DNA of 22,813 nt from Bacteroidales bacterium. Its GTDB lineage: Bacteria; Bacteroidota; Bacteroidia; Bacteroidales; Paludibacteraceae. This document shows, piece after piece, positions 13,590-21,387 of the stretch. The stretch spans positions 1-22,813 of the forward strand of contig CAAFXN010000006.1 of assembly GCA_900766775.1 (NCBI GenBank), read 5' to 3'. Numbering within the stretch: the stretch's first letter is position 1; every line of letters begins with the position of its first letter. A program made the translations under genes and the position numbers. The notes beneath the pieces were generated by a model, which ran no database searches, was not told the origin of the DNA, and saw only the letters and a program-made list of their open reading frames with translations.

Positions 13590-14933
13590 ATGAAAGTGCA
13601 AACCATCATGCAGCAGTTGGCTGCAAAGCACCCGGGCGAGGCGGAATACCTGCAAGCGGTGCAAGAAGTGCTCGAATCTATTGAGGAAGTGTACAATCAG
13701 CACCCTGAGTTTGAGCAAGCAAAGATTGTGGAGCGTATGGTGGAACCCGACCGTATCTTCACCTTCCGCGTTACTTGGATTGACGACCAAGGGCAGGTGC
13801 AGACCAACCTCGGTTATCGTGTTCAGTTCAATTCGGCTATCGGCCCGTACAAAGGCGGTTTGCGCTTCCACAAGGCGGTCAACCCCTCTATGCTGAAGTT
13901 CTTGGGCTTTGAGCAGACCTTCAAGAATGCACTGACCACGCTGCCGATGGGCGGCGCTAAGGGCGGCTCGGACTTCGACCCCGTGGGCAAGTCCGATGCG
14001 GAGATTATGCGTTTCTGCCAAGCCTTCATGCTGGAGTTGTGGCACAATATCGGCGTAGATACCGATGTTCCTGCAGGCGACGTGGGCGTGGGCGGCAGAG
14101 AGATTGGCTTCCTGAACGGTATGTATCAGAAACTGGCGCGCGAGTACCACACGGGTGTGCTCACCGGCAAGGGCATGACATGGGGCGGCTCTATCCTCCG
14201 TCCCGAGGCAACGGGCTTCGGTGCACTCTATTTCACGCAACACCTCCTCCACCAAGCGGGCAAGACCATCGAGGGTAAGACGGTGGCTATCTCCGGCTTC
14301 GGCAACGTGGCATGGGGCGCAGCCATCAAGGCAACCGAGTTGGGCGCGAAGGTAGTGGCTATCTCGGGTCCCGACGGCGTGTGCCATATCCCTGCGGGTA
14401 TCACTAAGGAAATGATTGATTATATGTTGGTTATGCGTGCTTCGAACCGCAACCGCGTGGAGGATATGGCAACGAAGTTCCCCGAGCAAGCGCAGTTCAC
14501 CGCAGGCAAGAAAGCATGGTCTATCCCCTGCGACATCGCCCTGCCTTGCGCCTTCCAGAACGAGTTGTCGGAAGAGGATGCGCAGGAACTGAAAGCCAAC
14601 GGCTGCTGGTGCTGCTGCGAGGTCAGCAACATGGGTTGCCAGCCGGGTGCTATCCATTTCTTCCAGCACAATGGCGTGCTCTTCGCGCCGGGTAAGGCTG
14701 TCAATGCCGGCGGCGTAGCCACCTCCGGTCTGGAGATGACGCAGAACGCGGAGCACCTGAGTTGGACTGCCAAAGAAGTGGACGAGCGTCTGCACCATAT
14801 CATGCAGTCCATCCACGAGCAGTGCGTGAAGTTCGGAACCCAGCCCGACGGCACCATCGATTATGTGAAGGGTGCGAATATCGCAGGCTTCATGAAAGTA
14901 GCCCAAGCCATGTTGGAGCAGGGAATCATCTAA
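13590..14933 (+). CDS. gdhA: NADP-type glutamate dehydrogenase
   Basis: Reversible conversion of 2-oxoglutarate plus ammonium to glutamate; in Bacteroidota this is a main route of ammonium assimilation. The 447-aa length fits the small hexameric class. Substrate residues are in place: K88 in PYKGGLRFH, K112, K124 in GGAKGG, and D164 in PAGD. The Rossmann motif is SGFGNVAWGA (235-244). The usual EGANMP stretch is replaced by EVSNMGC (344-350), and five cysteines lie within 339-350 (C339, C341, C342, C343, C350). NADP preference is assumed from class, not proven. It has its own promoter, a structured leader and an intrinsic terminator, so it is a single-gene unit. The NtrY-like kinase upstream makes a nitrogen-control link tempting but unproven. 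Confidence 0.95.
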   Translation: MKVQTIMQQLAAKHPGEAEYLQAVQEVLESIEEVYNQHPEFEQAKIVERMVEPDRIFTFRVTWIDDQGQVQTNLGYRVQFNSAIGPYKGGLRFHKAVNPSMLKFLGFEQTFKNALTTLPMGGAKGGSDFDPVGKSDAEIMRFCQAFMLELWHNIGVDTDVPAGDVGVGGREIGFLNGMYQKLAREYHTGVLTGKGMTWGGSILRPEATGFGALYFTQHLLHQAGKTIEGKTVAISGFGNVAWGAAIKATELGAKVVAISGPDGVCHIPAGITKEMIDYMLVMRASNRNRVEDMATKFPEQAQFTAGKKAWSIPCDIALPCAFQNELSEEDAQELKANGCWCCCEVSNMGCQPGAIHFFQHNGVLFAPGKAVNAGGVATSGLEMTQNAEHLSWTAKEVDERLHHIMQSIHEQCVKFGTQPDGTIDYVKGANIAGFMKVAQAMLEQGII

Positions 14934-14967
14934 ACTTTGGCGCGAAATAGGCGATTTTTTAGAAAAA

Positions 14968-15001
14968 AGTACACTATTATTTGGTAGTGTGCTTTTTTTT
15001 T
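14968..15001 (+). terminator. Intrinsic terminator of gdhA
   Basis: AGTACACTA (14968-14976) pairs with TAGTGTGCT (14985-14993), one G-T wobble, with an 8-nt loop, followed by a run of nine T to 15001. It lies 35 nt after the gdhA stop. Confidence 0.88.
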
Positions 15002-15011
15002 CGTATCTTTG
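14980..15011 (+). promoter_or_regulatory. Lipid kinase promoter nested in the gdhA terminator
   Basis: TTTG at 14980-14983 lies in the terminator loop, then a 20-nt gap that includes the 3' arm and T-run, then TATCTTTG at 15004-15011. The predicted start site is near 15017, only about 10 nt before the ATG. Confidence 0.8.
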
Positions 15012-15026
15012 CAATCGCATTTGCTT

Positions 15027-15950
15027 ATGTTAGGAATCATCATCAATCCCAAGTCCGGTAAACGCGCGTTTCGGCGCCAACGTATTTACCTTTGGAAACT
15101 GCTTCGAAAGCGGCGCGAACCTTTCGTGTACCGTGTTACAAAGTACGCGGAGCATGCCATTGAGTTAGGGCGCGAGTTGGCGGAGAGAGGTTGTGATGAG
15201 ATTCTCGTTTTGGGCGGAGACGGCACGTTGTCGGAGGTCATCAACGGCATTATGCGGGCGGATATCCCCGCCGAACAGCGCTCTAAAATCTGCTTCGGAC
15301 TGATGCCGCGAGGCACAGGCAACGATTGGGGACGCTTCTGGGGACTGACCAAAGACCACAAGAAATCGCTTGCGCGTTTCTTCAACGGCGAGAAACAGCC
15401 GCTGGATGTCGGGTGCGTTACCTATTGGCGCAACGGCATTGTGCACCGCCGCTATTTCATCAACTCGGTCGGTTTTGGCGTTGACCCGCTCACGTGCCAA
15501 TGGGCAACTACGCTCAAGTACTACATCGGCAGCCACCATGTGAACTACCTGTTTGCGCTGCTCGCTGCCGTTTGCGTGCACAAATCGCAAAAGATAGAAC
15601 TGATAGTGGACGGGAAGACGATAGTGAACGATATGCTCTTCACGATGAACATCGGCAACGGACCTTTCTCCGGCGGTGGTATCAAGCAGAACCCCGATGC
15701 CGACCCGCGCGACGGCGTGTTCCATTCCATCTTTGTGCAGACTCCCACGTTCCGACAGGTTTTAAGAGCCATCCCGCGCCTCTTCAACGGCAAACTGACT
15801 GATTTGGATTTCGTGCACTCGTTTGTGGGCAAGGAGGTAGAGGTGAACACCCGCAAGCACCTGATGTTCGAGGCTGACGGTATCTTGGAGCACATCATGG
15901 GACCATGCCGTATCACCTGCCTGCACAATGCACTCTCCATGAAGTGTTAG
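15027..15950 (+). CDS. Diacylglycerol/lipid kinase family protein (YegS/DgkB type)
   Basis: The 307-aa protein has the DAGK catalytic fold. INPKSGKR lies at the N-terminus, the nucleotide motif GGDGT at 63-67, and PRGTGNDWGR around 94-103. NSVGFGVDPLT and GNGPFSGGGIKQNPDADPRDG follow in the C-terminal beta domain. It phosphorylates a lipid, most likely diacylglycerol or a related alcohol, at the inner membrane; the real substrate is unknown. ATG at 15027 is chosen over an in-frame TTG at 15009, since that TTG overlaps the -7 box. The leader is only about 10 nt, so translation may start almost leaderless. It precedes tRNA-Pro but each has its own promoter. Confidence 0.92.
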   Translation: MLGIIINPKSGKRAFRRQRIYLWKLLRKRREPFVYRVTKYAEHAIELGRELAERGCDEILVLGGDGTLSEVINGIMRADIPAEQRSKICFGLMPRGTGNDWGRFWGLTKDHKKSLARFFNGEKQPLDVGCVTYWRNGIVHRRYFINSVGFGVDPLTCQWATTLKYYIGSHHVNYLFALLAAVCVHKSQKIELIVDGKTIVNDMLFTMNIGNGPFSGGGIKQNPDADPRDGVFHSIFVQTPTFRQVLRAIPRLFNGKLTDLDFVHSFVGKEVEVNTRKHLMFEADGILEHIMGPCRITCLHNALSMKC

Positions 15951-15994
15951 AAAATGCCTGTTTCCGAGTTTTTTGAAGAAAAATACAAGGAAAA

Positions 15995-16026
15995 TTTGTG
16001 TATTTCAAAAAAAAGCAGTATCTTTG
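15995..16026 (+). promoter_or_regulatory. tRNA-Pro promoter
   Basis: TTTG at 15995-15998, a 20-nt gap with an eight-A tract, then TATCTTTG at 16019-16026. The predicted start site is near 16032, about 19 nt before the mature tRNA. Confidence 0.82.
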
Positions 16027-16050
16027 CACTCGCCTTTGAGACAAGGTCGG

Positions 16051-16125
16051 CGGGATATAGTTCAGCCCGGTTAGAATGCCTGCTTTGGGAGCAGGAGGTC
16101 GTGAGTTCGAATCTCGCTATCCCGA
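16051..16125 (+). tRNA. tRNA-Pro (anticodon UGG)
   Basis: A full cloverleaf is visible. The acceptor stem pairs CGGGATA (16051-16057) with TATCCCG (16118-16124), with discriminator A at 16125. The D arm is GTTC/GAAT, the anticodon stem is CCTGC/GCAGG around TTTGGGA, and the T arm is GTGAG/CTCGC with TTCGAAT. The C1-G72 pair and A73 are typical of tRNA-Pro. CCA is not encoded. It is the only tRNA in the window. Confidence 0.97.
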
Positions 16126-16126
16126 C

Positions 16127-16178
16127 AAAAAAATCAATGATTCGCAAAACAAGTAGTTCGTGAATCATTGATTTTTTT
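16127..16178. terminator. Bidirectional terminator between tRNA-Pro and the patatin gene
   Basis: A 17-bp perfect stem (16127-16143 with 16162-16178) with a loop of 18 nt. It ends in a T-run to 16181 on the plus strand and a run of seven T on the minus strand. It can stop the tRNA transcript and the convergent patatin transcript. Confidence 0.9.
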
Positions 16179-16198
16179 TTTCGTAGGATGATATTTTT

Positions 16199-16231
16199 TC
16201 GCGGGTCTGTCGCGGGTCTATCGCGGGTCTC
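16199..16231. repeat. 11-bp tandem repeat (3 units) after the patatin gene
   Basis: Three units TCGCGGGTCTN start at 16199, 16210 and 16221; only the last base varies. A fainter copy (GCAGGTCTCC) follows at 16244-16253. The array lies between the bidirectional terminator and the patatin stop codon, so it falls in the 3' untranslated part of that transcript. Confidence 0.88.
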
Positions 16232-16253
16232 CCGTAACATTACCGCAGGTCTC

Positions 16254-17186
16254 CTACGAATCAACTTCTCTGTTTTCGTATCGGTCGATGGCTTCGCGCA
16301 TGAGCAGTCTGCCCTGCTCGATGATGTCCTCGGCGCGGTCGAAGTCGAAGGTGGAGTAGGCGTATTGGGGCATGGTGGCGAGGATGTCGGGCGGCAGGAG
16401 TTGCAGCATCAGGTTCGTGTTCTGCTGTATCTGCATATCCGACATGCGGTCCGCCAGCGAGAAATAGTTGACCATGCCGCGCAGGTCTTGATTCTCCTGC
16501 CGTTCTTCCTCTTTTTGCGCAATGCGTTTCTTCAGGTTGAGCAGGGTGGGCGAGAGTTGTATGCCCCGTTGCTCTATCAGTTCGGCAGCCTTGGCAAAAT
16601 AAGATGGCTCCGGCTTCTTGATTTGCAAACGGTCTTTGCCCGAGATGTTCATCGCCACGAGGATATCCCCTTTGGTTCGCTTCACGCGGTTGAGCGGCAG
16701 GGGGTTGAGCGTGCCGCCGTCAATGAGCAGTTTGTTTCCGCGCTGAACGGGTTGGAAGAAGAGCGGAATGCTCATAGATGCGCGGATGGCACTGAACAGA
16801 CTGCCCGATCGGAACACCACCTCGTCCGCCGAAATCAGGTCAGCCGCCACGATGGCGCAGGGGATATTCAGGCATTGTATCAGTTGGTCGGGCACGACTT
16901 TCTCCAACTCGCGAATCACCCGCTCGCCTTTCACCAGCGAGTTGAGCGAGATAGATAGGTCCACCATCTTCAGTATCACCTGCTGGTCCACCTGCAAGAA
17001 CCACTCCTTCGCGTCCTGCAACTGCCCCGCGGCGTACATGCCGGCTATCATTGCCCCCATGGAGCAACCCGCGATACTCGTGATTTGGTATCCGCGTGCT
17101 TCCAGTTCCTCGATAGCCCCGATGTGCGCCAACCCTCGCGCCCCGCCCGAACCCAGTACTAATGCTACATTGCGCTTCGTTTTCAT
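16254..17186 (-). CDS. Patatin-like phospholipase
   Basis: The 310-aa protein has the patatin fold: oxyanion-loop GSGGARG at 12-18, nucleophile elbow GCSMG with S42, and the DGG motif with D156, which together form a Ser-Asp dyad. No signal peptide or membrane anchor is seen, so it is probably cytoplasmic like the RssA/YchK group. The C-terminal part is helical and charged (KKRIAQKEEERQENQD). It hydrolyses acyl esters of lipids; the natural substrate is unknown. It has its own promoter at 17218-17248. Confidence 0.92.
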   Translation of the reverse strand: MKTKRNVALVLGSGGARGLAHIGAIEELEARGYQITSIAGCSMGAMIAGMYAAGQLQDAKEWFLQVDQQVILKMVDLSISLNSLVKGERVIRELEKVVPDQLIQCLNIPCAIVAADLISADEVVFRSGSLFSAIRASMSIPLFFQPVQRGNKLLIDGGTLNPLPLNRVKRTKGDILVAMNISGKDRLQIKKPEPSYFAKAAELIEQRGIQLSPTLLNLKKRIAQKEEERQENQDLRGMVNYFSLADRMSDMQIQQNTNLMLQLLPPDILATMPQYAYSTFDFDRAEDIIEQGRLLMREAIDRYENREVDS

Positions 17187-17217
17187 TTTTGGTTAAATTT
17201 GTAGAGAGAATCCGCTG

Positions 17218-17248
17218 CAAAGGTAGCAAATTATTTTGAAATACGCAA
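17218..17248 (-). promoter_or_regulatory. Patatin gene promoter
   Basis: On the minus strand TTG (17248-17246), a 20-nt gap, then TACCTTTG (17225-17218). The predicted start site is near 17212, with a leader of about 27 nt. It lies just past the 3' end of the recombinase remnant. Confidence 0.78.
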
Positions 17249-17264
17249 TAGAGTAGGCTTTTTT

Positions 17265-17650
17265 TCATTCTTTATCTTCTAAAAAAGTGTGGTAGTAGCG
17301 CCGCACGGTGTCCCTGTTCACTTTCAGAATATTGCCTATCTTGGCAAACGAAACACCCTCTGCGCGCAGGTCTTGTATCAGTCTTTCTTTGCGGTGAAGT
17401 TTGTAGGTTTCTTGCGCAGAAATCTTCCCTTTTGGGCGTCCTAACTGCACTCCCTCGGCTTTCTTTCTTGCCAATGCCTCTTTGGTTCGCTGACTGATGA
17501 GGTTGCGCTCAATCTCAGCCGACAGACCGAACGCGAATGCCAGCACTTTGCTCTGAATATCGTCGCCAAGACGGTAGTTGTCCTTTTTTGTTTCCAATGA
17601 TATCGAGCATCCATATACTCGCCAAACAAAAAGCATCATAAGTCTCAATG
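17265..17650 (-). pseudogene. Remnant of a serine site-specific recombinase (Mpi/resolvase type), 5' truncated
   Basis: The C-terminal part is well kept: KKDNYRLGDDIQSKVLAFAF, then GLSAEIERNLISQRTKEALARK, LGRPKGK, and a resolvase-type helix-turn-helix (GVSFAKIGNILKVNRDTVRRYY). The N-terminal catalytic part, with the YxRVST motif and active serine, is missing. The frame stays open upstream to 17867, but similarity stops near 17610-17650. The rest is AT-rich DNA holding the lon promoter on the other strand. I call it a remnant with no recombinase activity. Mpi-type enzymes invert promoters in Bacteroidales. An unusual short DNA-binding protein made from this frame cannot be excluded. Confidence 0.75.
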
Positions 17651-17724
17651 TTTGATACAAGACATCCAAAATCCTTACAAATTTACTCAATTTATCTTTT
17701 CGCAGCAAACTTTCCGCTAACTTC

Positions 17725-17755
17725 TTGCATAATCCAAATTTTATTAGTAACTTTG
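17725..17755 (+). promoter_or_regulatory. lon promoter
   Basis: TTG at 17725-17727, a 20-nt gap, then TAACTTTG at 17748-17755. The predicted start site is near 17761, with an AT-rich leader of about 100 nt. It lies inside the open frame that extends from the recombinase remnant, which shows that this part of the frame is not recombinase DNA. Confidence 0.78.
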
Positions 17756-17859
17756 CACTCATATTTGAATTTTTACTATATAGACTACTTATAATCTGAA
17801 TTATGTAAAATAATACAAAAACAAACTTAACTATAATAATTTTATTCACTACTCTTTTT

Positions 17860-20307
17860 ATGCTCATTGATTATTTAGAAAACGAACCAACCACTCCGAA
17901 CACAAAGCGCGTCGTTTCAATTATCCAAGGGAACGATAGCGATACTGTTACTTTGAACGACGGCGATATATTAGATGTGTTGCCTTTGCGCAACCGCGTC
18001 CTTTTCCCTGGCGTGATGATGCCCGTTGCCGTCGGACGACCCAAATCGCTGAAACTGGTAACGAACGCCTACAACAAAGAGCAACTCGTCGCCGTCTGCT
18101 GCCAAAAAGAAAAAGACACACAGGAGCCCAAGGAAAGCGACCTCTACACACTGGGGACTGCCGCGCGCGTAATGCAAATCATTGAAATACAGAGCGGCAC
18201 GAAGATGGTCATCTTGGAAGGCATAGAACGCATCCAAGTGGATGAGTTCACATCTTCCCGCAACGGACTAAAAGCGCGCATACATCGTGTGCCCGAGGAG
18301 TTTCCCCACAAGGGCGACAAGGAGTTCCTCGCCATTGTCAGCAACATCAAAGACCAAGCGATACAGATGTTGCAAAAATCGAACAATATCCCGCCTGAGG
18401 CGAGCCTCACGCTCAAGAGCATCGACAACCCGCCTACCCTCGTCAACTACATCTGCACTAACTTTGAATTTAAGATTGAGGATAAGCAGCAATTGCTTAA
18501 TTATCAGTCTATTAGTGAGCGTTCTTTCCATCTGCTTGAACTGCTGAACAAGGAGATGCAAGTGCTCCAGATGAAGGCAGATATACAGTCGAAGACCGAG
18601 GAGGAGATGACCAAGCAGCAACGCGAGTTCTATCTCCACCAGCAAATGGAGACCATTCAAAAGGAGTTGGGAGAGACAGGCGTTGAGCGGGCGAAAGAAA
18701 AGCGTGAGAGAGCCGCGCAGAAAAAGTGGTCGGCGGCCGTGCAAGAGGTCTTCGACAAGGAATTGCGCAAACTGGAGCGCATCCCTACCCACTCGCCCGA
18801 ATACACCACCCAAGAGAACTATCTCGACACACTGTTAGACCTCCCATGGGAGGAATATACCGACGATAACTTCGATATAAAGAATGCGCAAACCGTGCTT
18901 GACCACGACCACTACGGCATGGAGAAAGTGAAAGAACGCGTGGTGGAATACCTTGCCGTGCAACGACAATTGCAACAAATGCAACCTGCGAAGAATAGCG
19001 AAACGGTACAAAACACCCCTATTCTTTGTCTATACGGACCTCCGGGAGTCGGAAAAACCAGCCTCGGAAAGTCCATCGCCAAGGCGCTCGGCAGGAAATA
19101 TGCGCGTATCTCCTTGGGTGGTTTGCACGATGAGGCAGAGATTCGCGGACACAGGCGAACCTATATCGGTGCCATGCCCGGAAGGATCATCCAATCGCTG
19201 CGTAAAGTGGGCACTTCTAACCCCGTCTTCGTACTGGATGAGATAGACAAGATAGGTGCCAATACACATGCCGGAGATCCCACTGCCGCCTTGCTAGAAG
19301 TGCTTGACCCCGAGCAAAACAGTACTTTCCATGACAACTTCCTCGACATCAACTATGACCTCAGCCATGTACTTTTTATCGCTACGGCGAATAGTCTCGA
19401 CTCCATCCCGCGTCCCCTACTCGACCGAATGGAACTCATTGAGATGACAGGCTACTTGCAAGAGGAAAAAGAGGAGATAGCCAAACGGCACCTCATCCCA
19501 AATGAGTTAGCGAAGCACGGTATCAAACCCGCGCAACTGAAGTTCCGCAAGGACATTATAGGGTATATCATTGACGACTACACGCGCGAATCCGGTGTGC
19601 GTTCGCTTGATAGAAAGATTGCCGCTATCTGCCGCAAAATCGACACGAAGTTAGCATTGGAGCAACCCTACAACACCACCATCACCCGCGAGGACTTGAT
19701 AGAATACCTCGGGCAACCGCGCTACAGCCGCGACTCGTGGGAAACCAACAAGTACATTGGCGTGGTTACAGGCTTGGCATGGACACAAGTAGGCGGCGAG
19801 ATTCTGTTCATCGAAGCATCGCTCTCGCCAAGCAAGACACCTACGCTCACGCTCACCGGCAACCTCGGCGATGTGATGAAGGAGTCCGCCACATTGGCAC
19901 TCGGCTATATCAAAGCCCACGCGCAAGAGTTTGGTATCAAGCAGAAAGACTTGGAAACCAAGTCGGTACATATCCACGTGCCAGAAGGGGCAATCCCCAA
20001 AGATGGTCCCAGCGCGGGTATCACTATGACCACCGCATTGGTGAGTGCCTTCACTCAACGCAAAGTACGACCGCGTGTGGCGATGACCGGAGAGATGACA
20101 CTACGAGGAAAAGTACTGCCAATAGGCGGAGTAAAAGAGAAGATTTTGGCGGCGAAACGCGCCGGCATAACCGACCTCGTGCTCTGTGCAGACAACCGCA
20201 AAGACGTGGCGGAGATCCCCGAGATATACCTCAAAGGGCTTACCTTCCACTACGTGCAAGATATCCAAGAAGTAATCAACTTTGCCCTTGTAAATCGTAA
20301 TTCGTAA
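17860..20307 (+). CDS. lon: ATP-dependent protease Lon
   Basis: Cytoplasmic AAA+ serine protease that degrades damaged and regulatory proteins. The 815-aa protein has the Lon N-domain (about 38-235, LPLRNRVLFPGVMMPV), a coiled-coil linker, then the ATPase. The ATPase has Walker A GPPGVGKT at 393-400 and Walker B VFVLDEID ending at 463. The protease domain has catalytic S718 in PKDGPSAG and K761 in GGVKEKIL, 43 residues apart as in E. coli Lon. The last five residues, VNRNS, and the stop codon are encoded by a heptamer repeat, so the C-terminus has been altered by repeat DNA. It ends 15 nt before the convergent XRE gene. No heat-shock-type operator (CIRCE/HAIR) was recognised upstream. Confidence 0.96.
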   Translation: MLIDYLENEPTTPNTKRVVSIIQGNDSDTVTLNDGDILDVLPLRNRVLFPGVMMPVAVGRPKSLKLVTNAYNKEQLVAVCCQKEKDTQEPKESDLYTLGTAARVMQIIEIQSGTKMVILEGIERIQVDEFTSSRNGLKARIHRVPEEFPHKGDKEFLAIVSNIKDQAIQMLQKSNNIPPEASLTLKSIDNPPTLVNYICTNFEFKIEDKQQLLNYQSISERSFHLLELLNKEMQVLQMKADIQSKTEEEMTKQQREFYLHQQMETIQKELGETGVERAKEKRERAAQKKWSAAVQEVFDKELRKLERIPTHSPEYTTQENYLDTLLDLPWEEYTDDNFDIKNAQTVLDHDHYGMEKVKERVVEYLAVQRQLQQMQPAKNSETVQNTPILCLYGPPGVGKTSLGKSIAKALGRKYARISLGGLHDEAEIRGHRRTYIGAMPGRIIQSLRKVGTSNPVFVLDEIDKIGANTHAGDPTAALLEVLDPEQNSTFHDNFLDINYDLSHVLFIATANSLDSIPRPLLDRMELIEMTGYLQEEKEEIAKRHLIPNELAKHGIKPAQLKFRKDIIGYIIDDYTRESGVRSLDRKIAAICRKIDTKLALEQPYNTTITREDLIEYLGQPRYSRDSWETNKYIGVVTGLAWTQVGGEILFIEASLSPSKTPTLTLTGNLGDVMKESATLALGYIKAHAQEFGIKQKDLETKSVHIHVPEGAIPKDGPSAGITMTTALVSAFTQRKVRPRVAMTGEMTLRGKVLPIGGVKEKILAAKRAGITDLVLCADNRKDVAEIPEIYLKGLTFHYVQDIQEVINFALVNRNS

Positions 20308-20324
20308 ATCGTAATTCGTAAATC
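20290..20324 (+). repeat. Heptamer tandem repeat across the lon and XRE gene ends
   Basis: Five units (GTAAATC and GTAATTC alternating) start inside lon, include its TAA stop at 20305-20307, and reach into the stop codon of the convergent XRE gene (20323-20325). Confidence 0.88.
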
Positions 20325-20808
20325 ACTTTGATGAGATTTCGTCAAAGGTACCGTCTGAATAAAACACGATAATACGTTCAATCTGTTTTTCAGCAGGCTG
20401 TTCCATGGGGGCAGTCTGTTGTTTTTTTGTGGTTGCCGACTGCAGCGCTTCACGGGAGATAGCAGAGGTAGAGACTATCGTGGGGCTTGATAGTGGCAAT
20501 GGCTCCACGGGCTGCTGCGGGGAGACTGCTTCGCCAAAGCCCGGTATCTCTTGTTGCTTTTCTTTGGCATCGGTGTTTTCTTTTCCACCCTCAGTGCGGT
20601 ACATATTGCCCACACCTAAAATCAACCAGTCGCTACTGAGTGTCCGAAAACGATTCAGAACTCGTTGCATCACGTCCAGACTAGGATTATTCCGCCCATT
20701 TACGATGTTGCTGATAGTTCCTGCCTGAATACCCACTTCAGCGGCAAATTGCTTAGCAGACATATTATTATCTGCTATCAATTTCAATAATCTTTCACGC
20801 TCGTTCAT
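20323..20808 (-). CDS. XRE-family transcriptional regulator
   Basis: The 161-aa protein has an N-terminal XRE/Cro-type helix-turn-helix at about 5-55 (LLKLIADNNMSAKQFAAEVG, then AGTISNIVNGRNNPSLDVMQ). A Pro/Gln/Ser-rich linker (about 75-140) follows, then a short conserved-looking tail IERIIVFYSDGTFDEIS, seen in many Bacteroidota XRE proteins. There is no peptidase or ligand domain. The ATG at 20808 is chosen over a longer frame to 20949, because the promoter -7 box (20843-20850) lies between them. An AATTCACA octamer sits at its predicted start site, and five more copies lie to the right, so it may repress itself and a divergent operon. Confidence 0.88.
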   Translation of the reverse strand: MNERERLLKLIADNNMSAKQFAAEVGIQAGTISNIVNGRNNPSLDVMQRVLNRFRTLSSDWLILGVGNMYRTEGGKENTDAKEKQQEIPGFGEAVSPQQPVEPLPLSSPTIVSTSAISREALQSATTKKQQTAPMEQPAEKQIERIIVFYSDGTFDEISSK

Positions 20809-20842
20809 AGTATTACGCCCATATTTATGTGAATTTCGGGTG

Positions 20843-20874
20843 CAAAGATACGAAAACTTTTTGATATTTGCAAA
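20843..20874 (-). promoter_or_regulatory. XRE gene promoter with overlapping palindrome
   Basis: On the minus strand TTTG (20874-20871), a 20-nt gap, then TATCTTTG (20850-20843). The TTTG lies inside the palindrome ATTTGCAAAT (20866-20875). AATTCACA follows 7 nt after the -7 box (20835-20828 on the minus strand), at the expected start site. Confidence 0.8.
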
Positions 20875-21387
20875 TGTATTTTCAAAATAAAAATTCACAA
20901 ACCAGCACGTGTGTGAATTCACTTTTATAAAATACACAAAAGTATACATTTGTACTTATCTACACATGTCATGTTCAAAATAAGGCTGATTAGTATATCA
21001 AGTAAGAGATATAACATATAGATTGTCAGTGATTTGTTGTATTCATTTTTGATAAACAAAAGAAAGTAAATACCCATAGTACTCGCCTTTTGTTAATGGA
21101 GATGCATGTTTACATAAAGTAAATCTTATAATTACTGATTTTCAACATATTACATTTTTAGAAACATGTTATATAAACAATCTAATCACATTGTAAGAAT
21201 TGGCATTCATAAGTGAATAAGCTGAATAGAATATTGTTCACAGATATATACCTATTCTATTCTTTATATGATTTTATTTGTGAATTTATATCGATTCGTT
21301 TTGTGAATTATTTGCAAATAGCATATGTATGCACTATTTCACATTTCTATTGCTGTTTCTGCGTTTGCATAGAAAAATTATACCCTA

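Noticed and set aside
13551..15020. 489-codon open frame antisense to gdhA
   Set aside because: gdhA is unambiguous; the antisense frame runs through its leader and terminator with no domain.
17265..17867. Complete serine recombinase gene
   Set aside because: No catalytic serine or N-terminal motif is present, and the upstream part contains the lon promoter.
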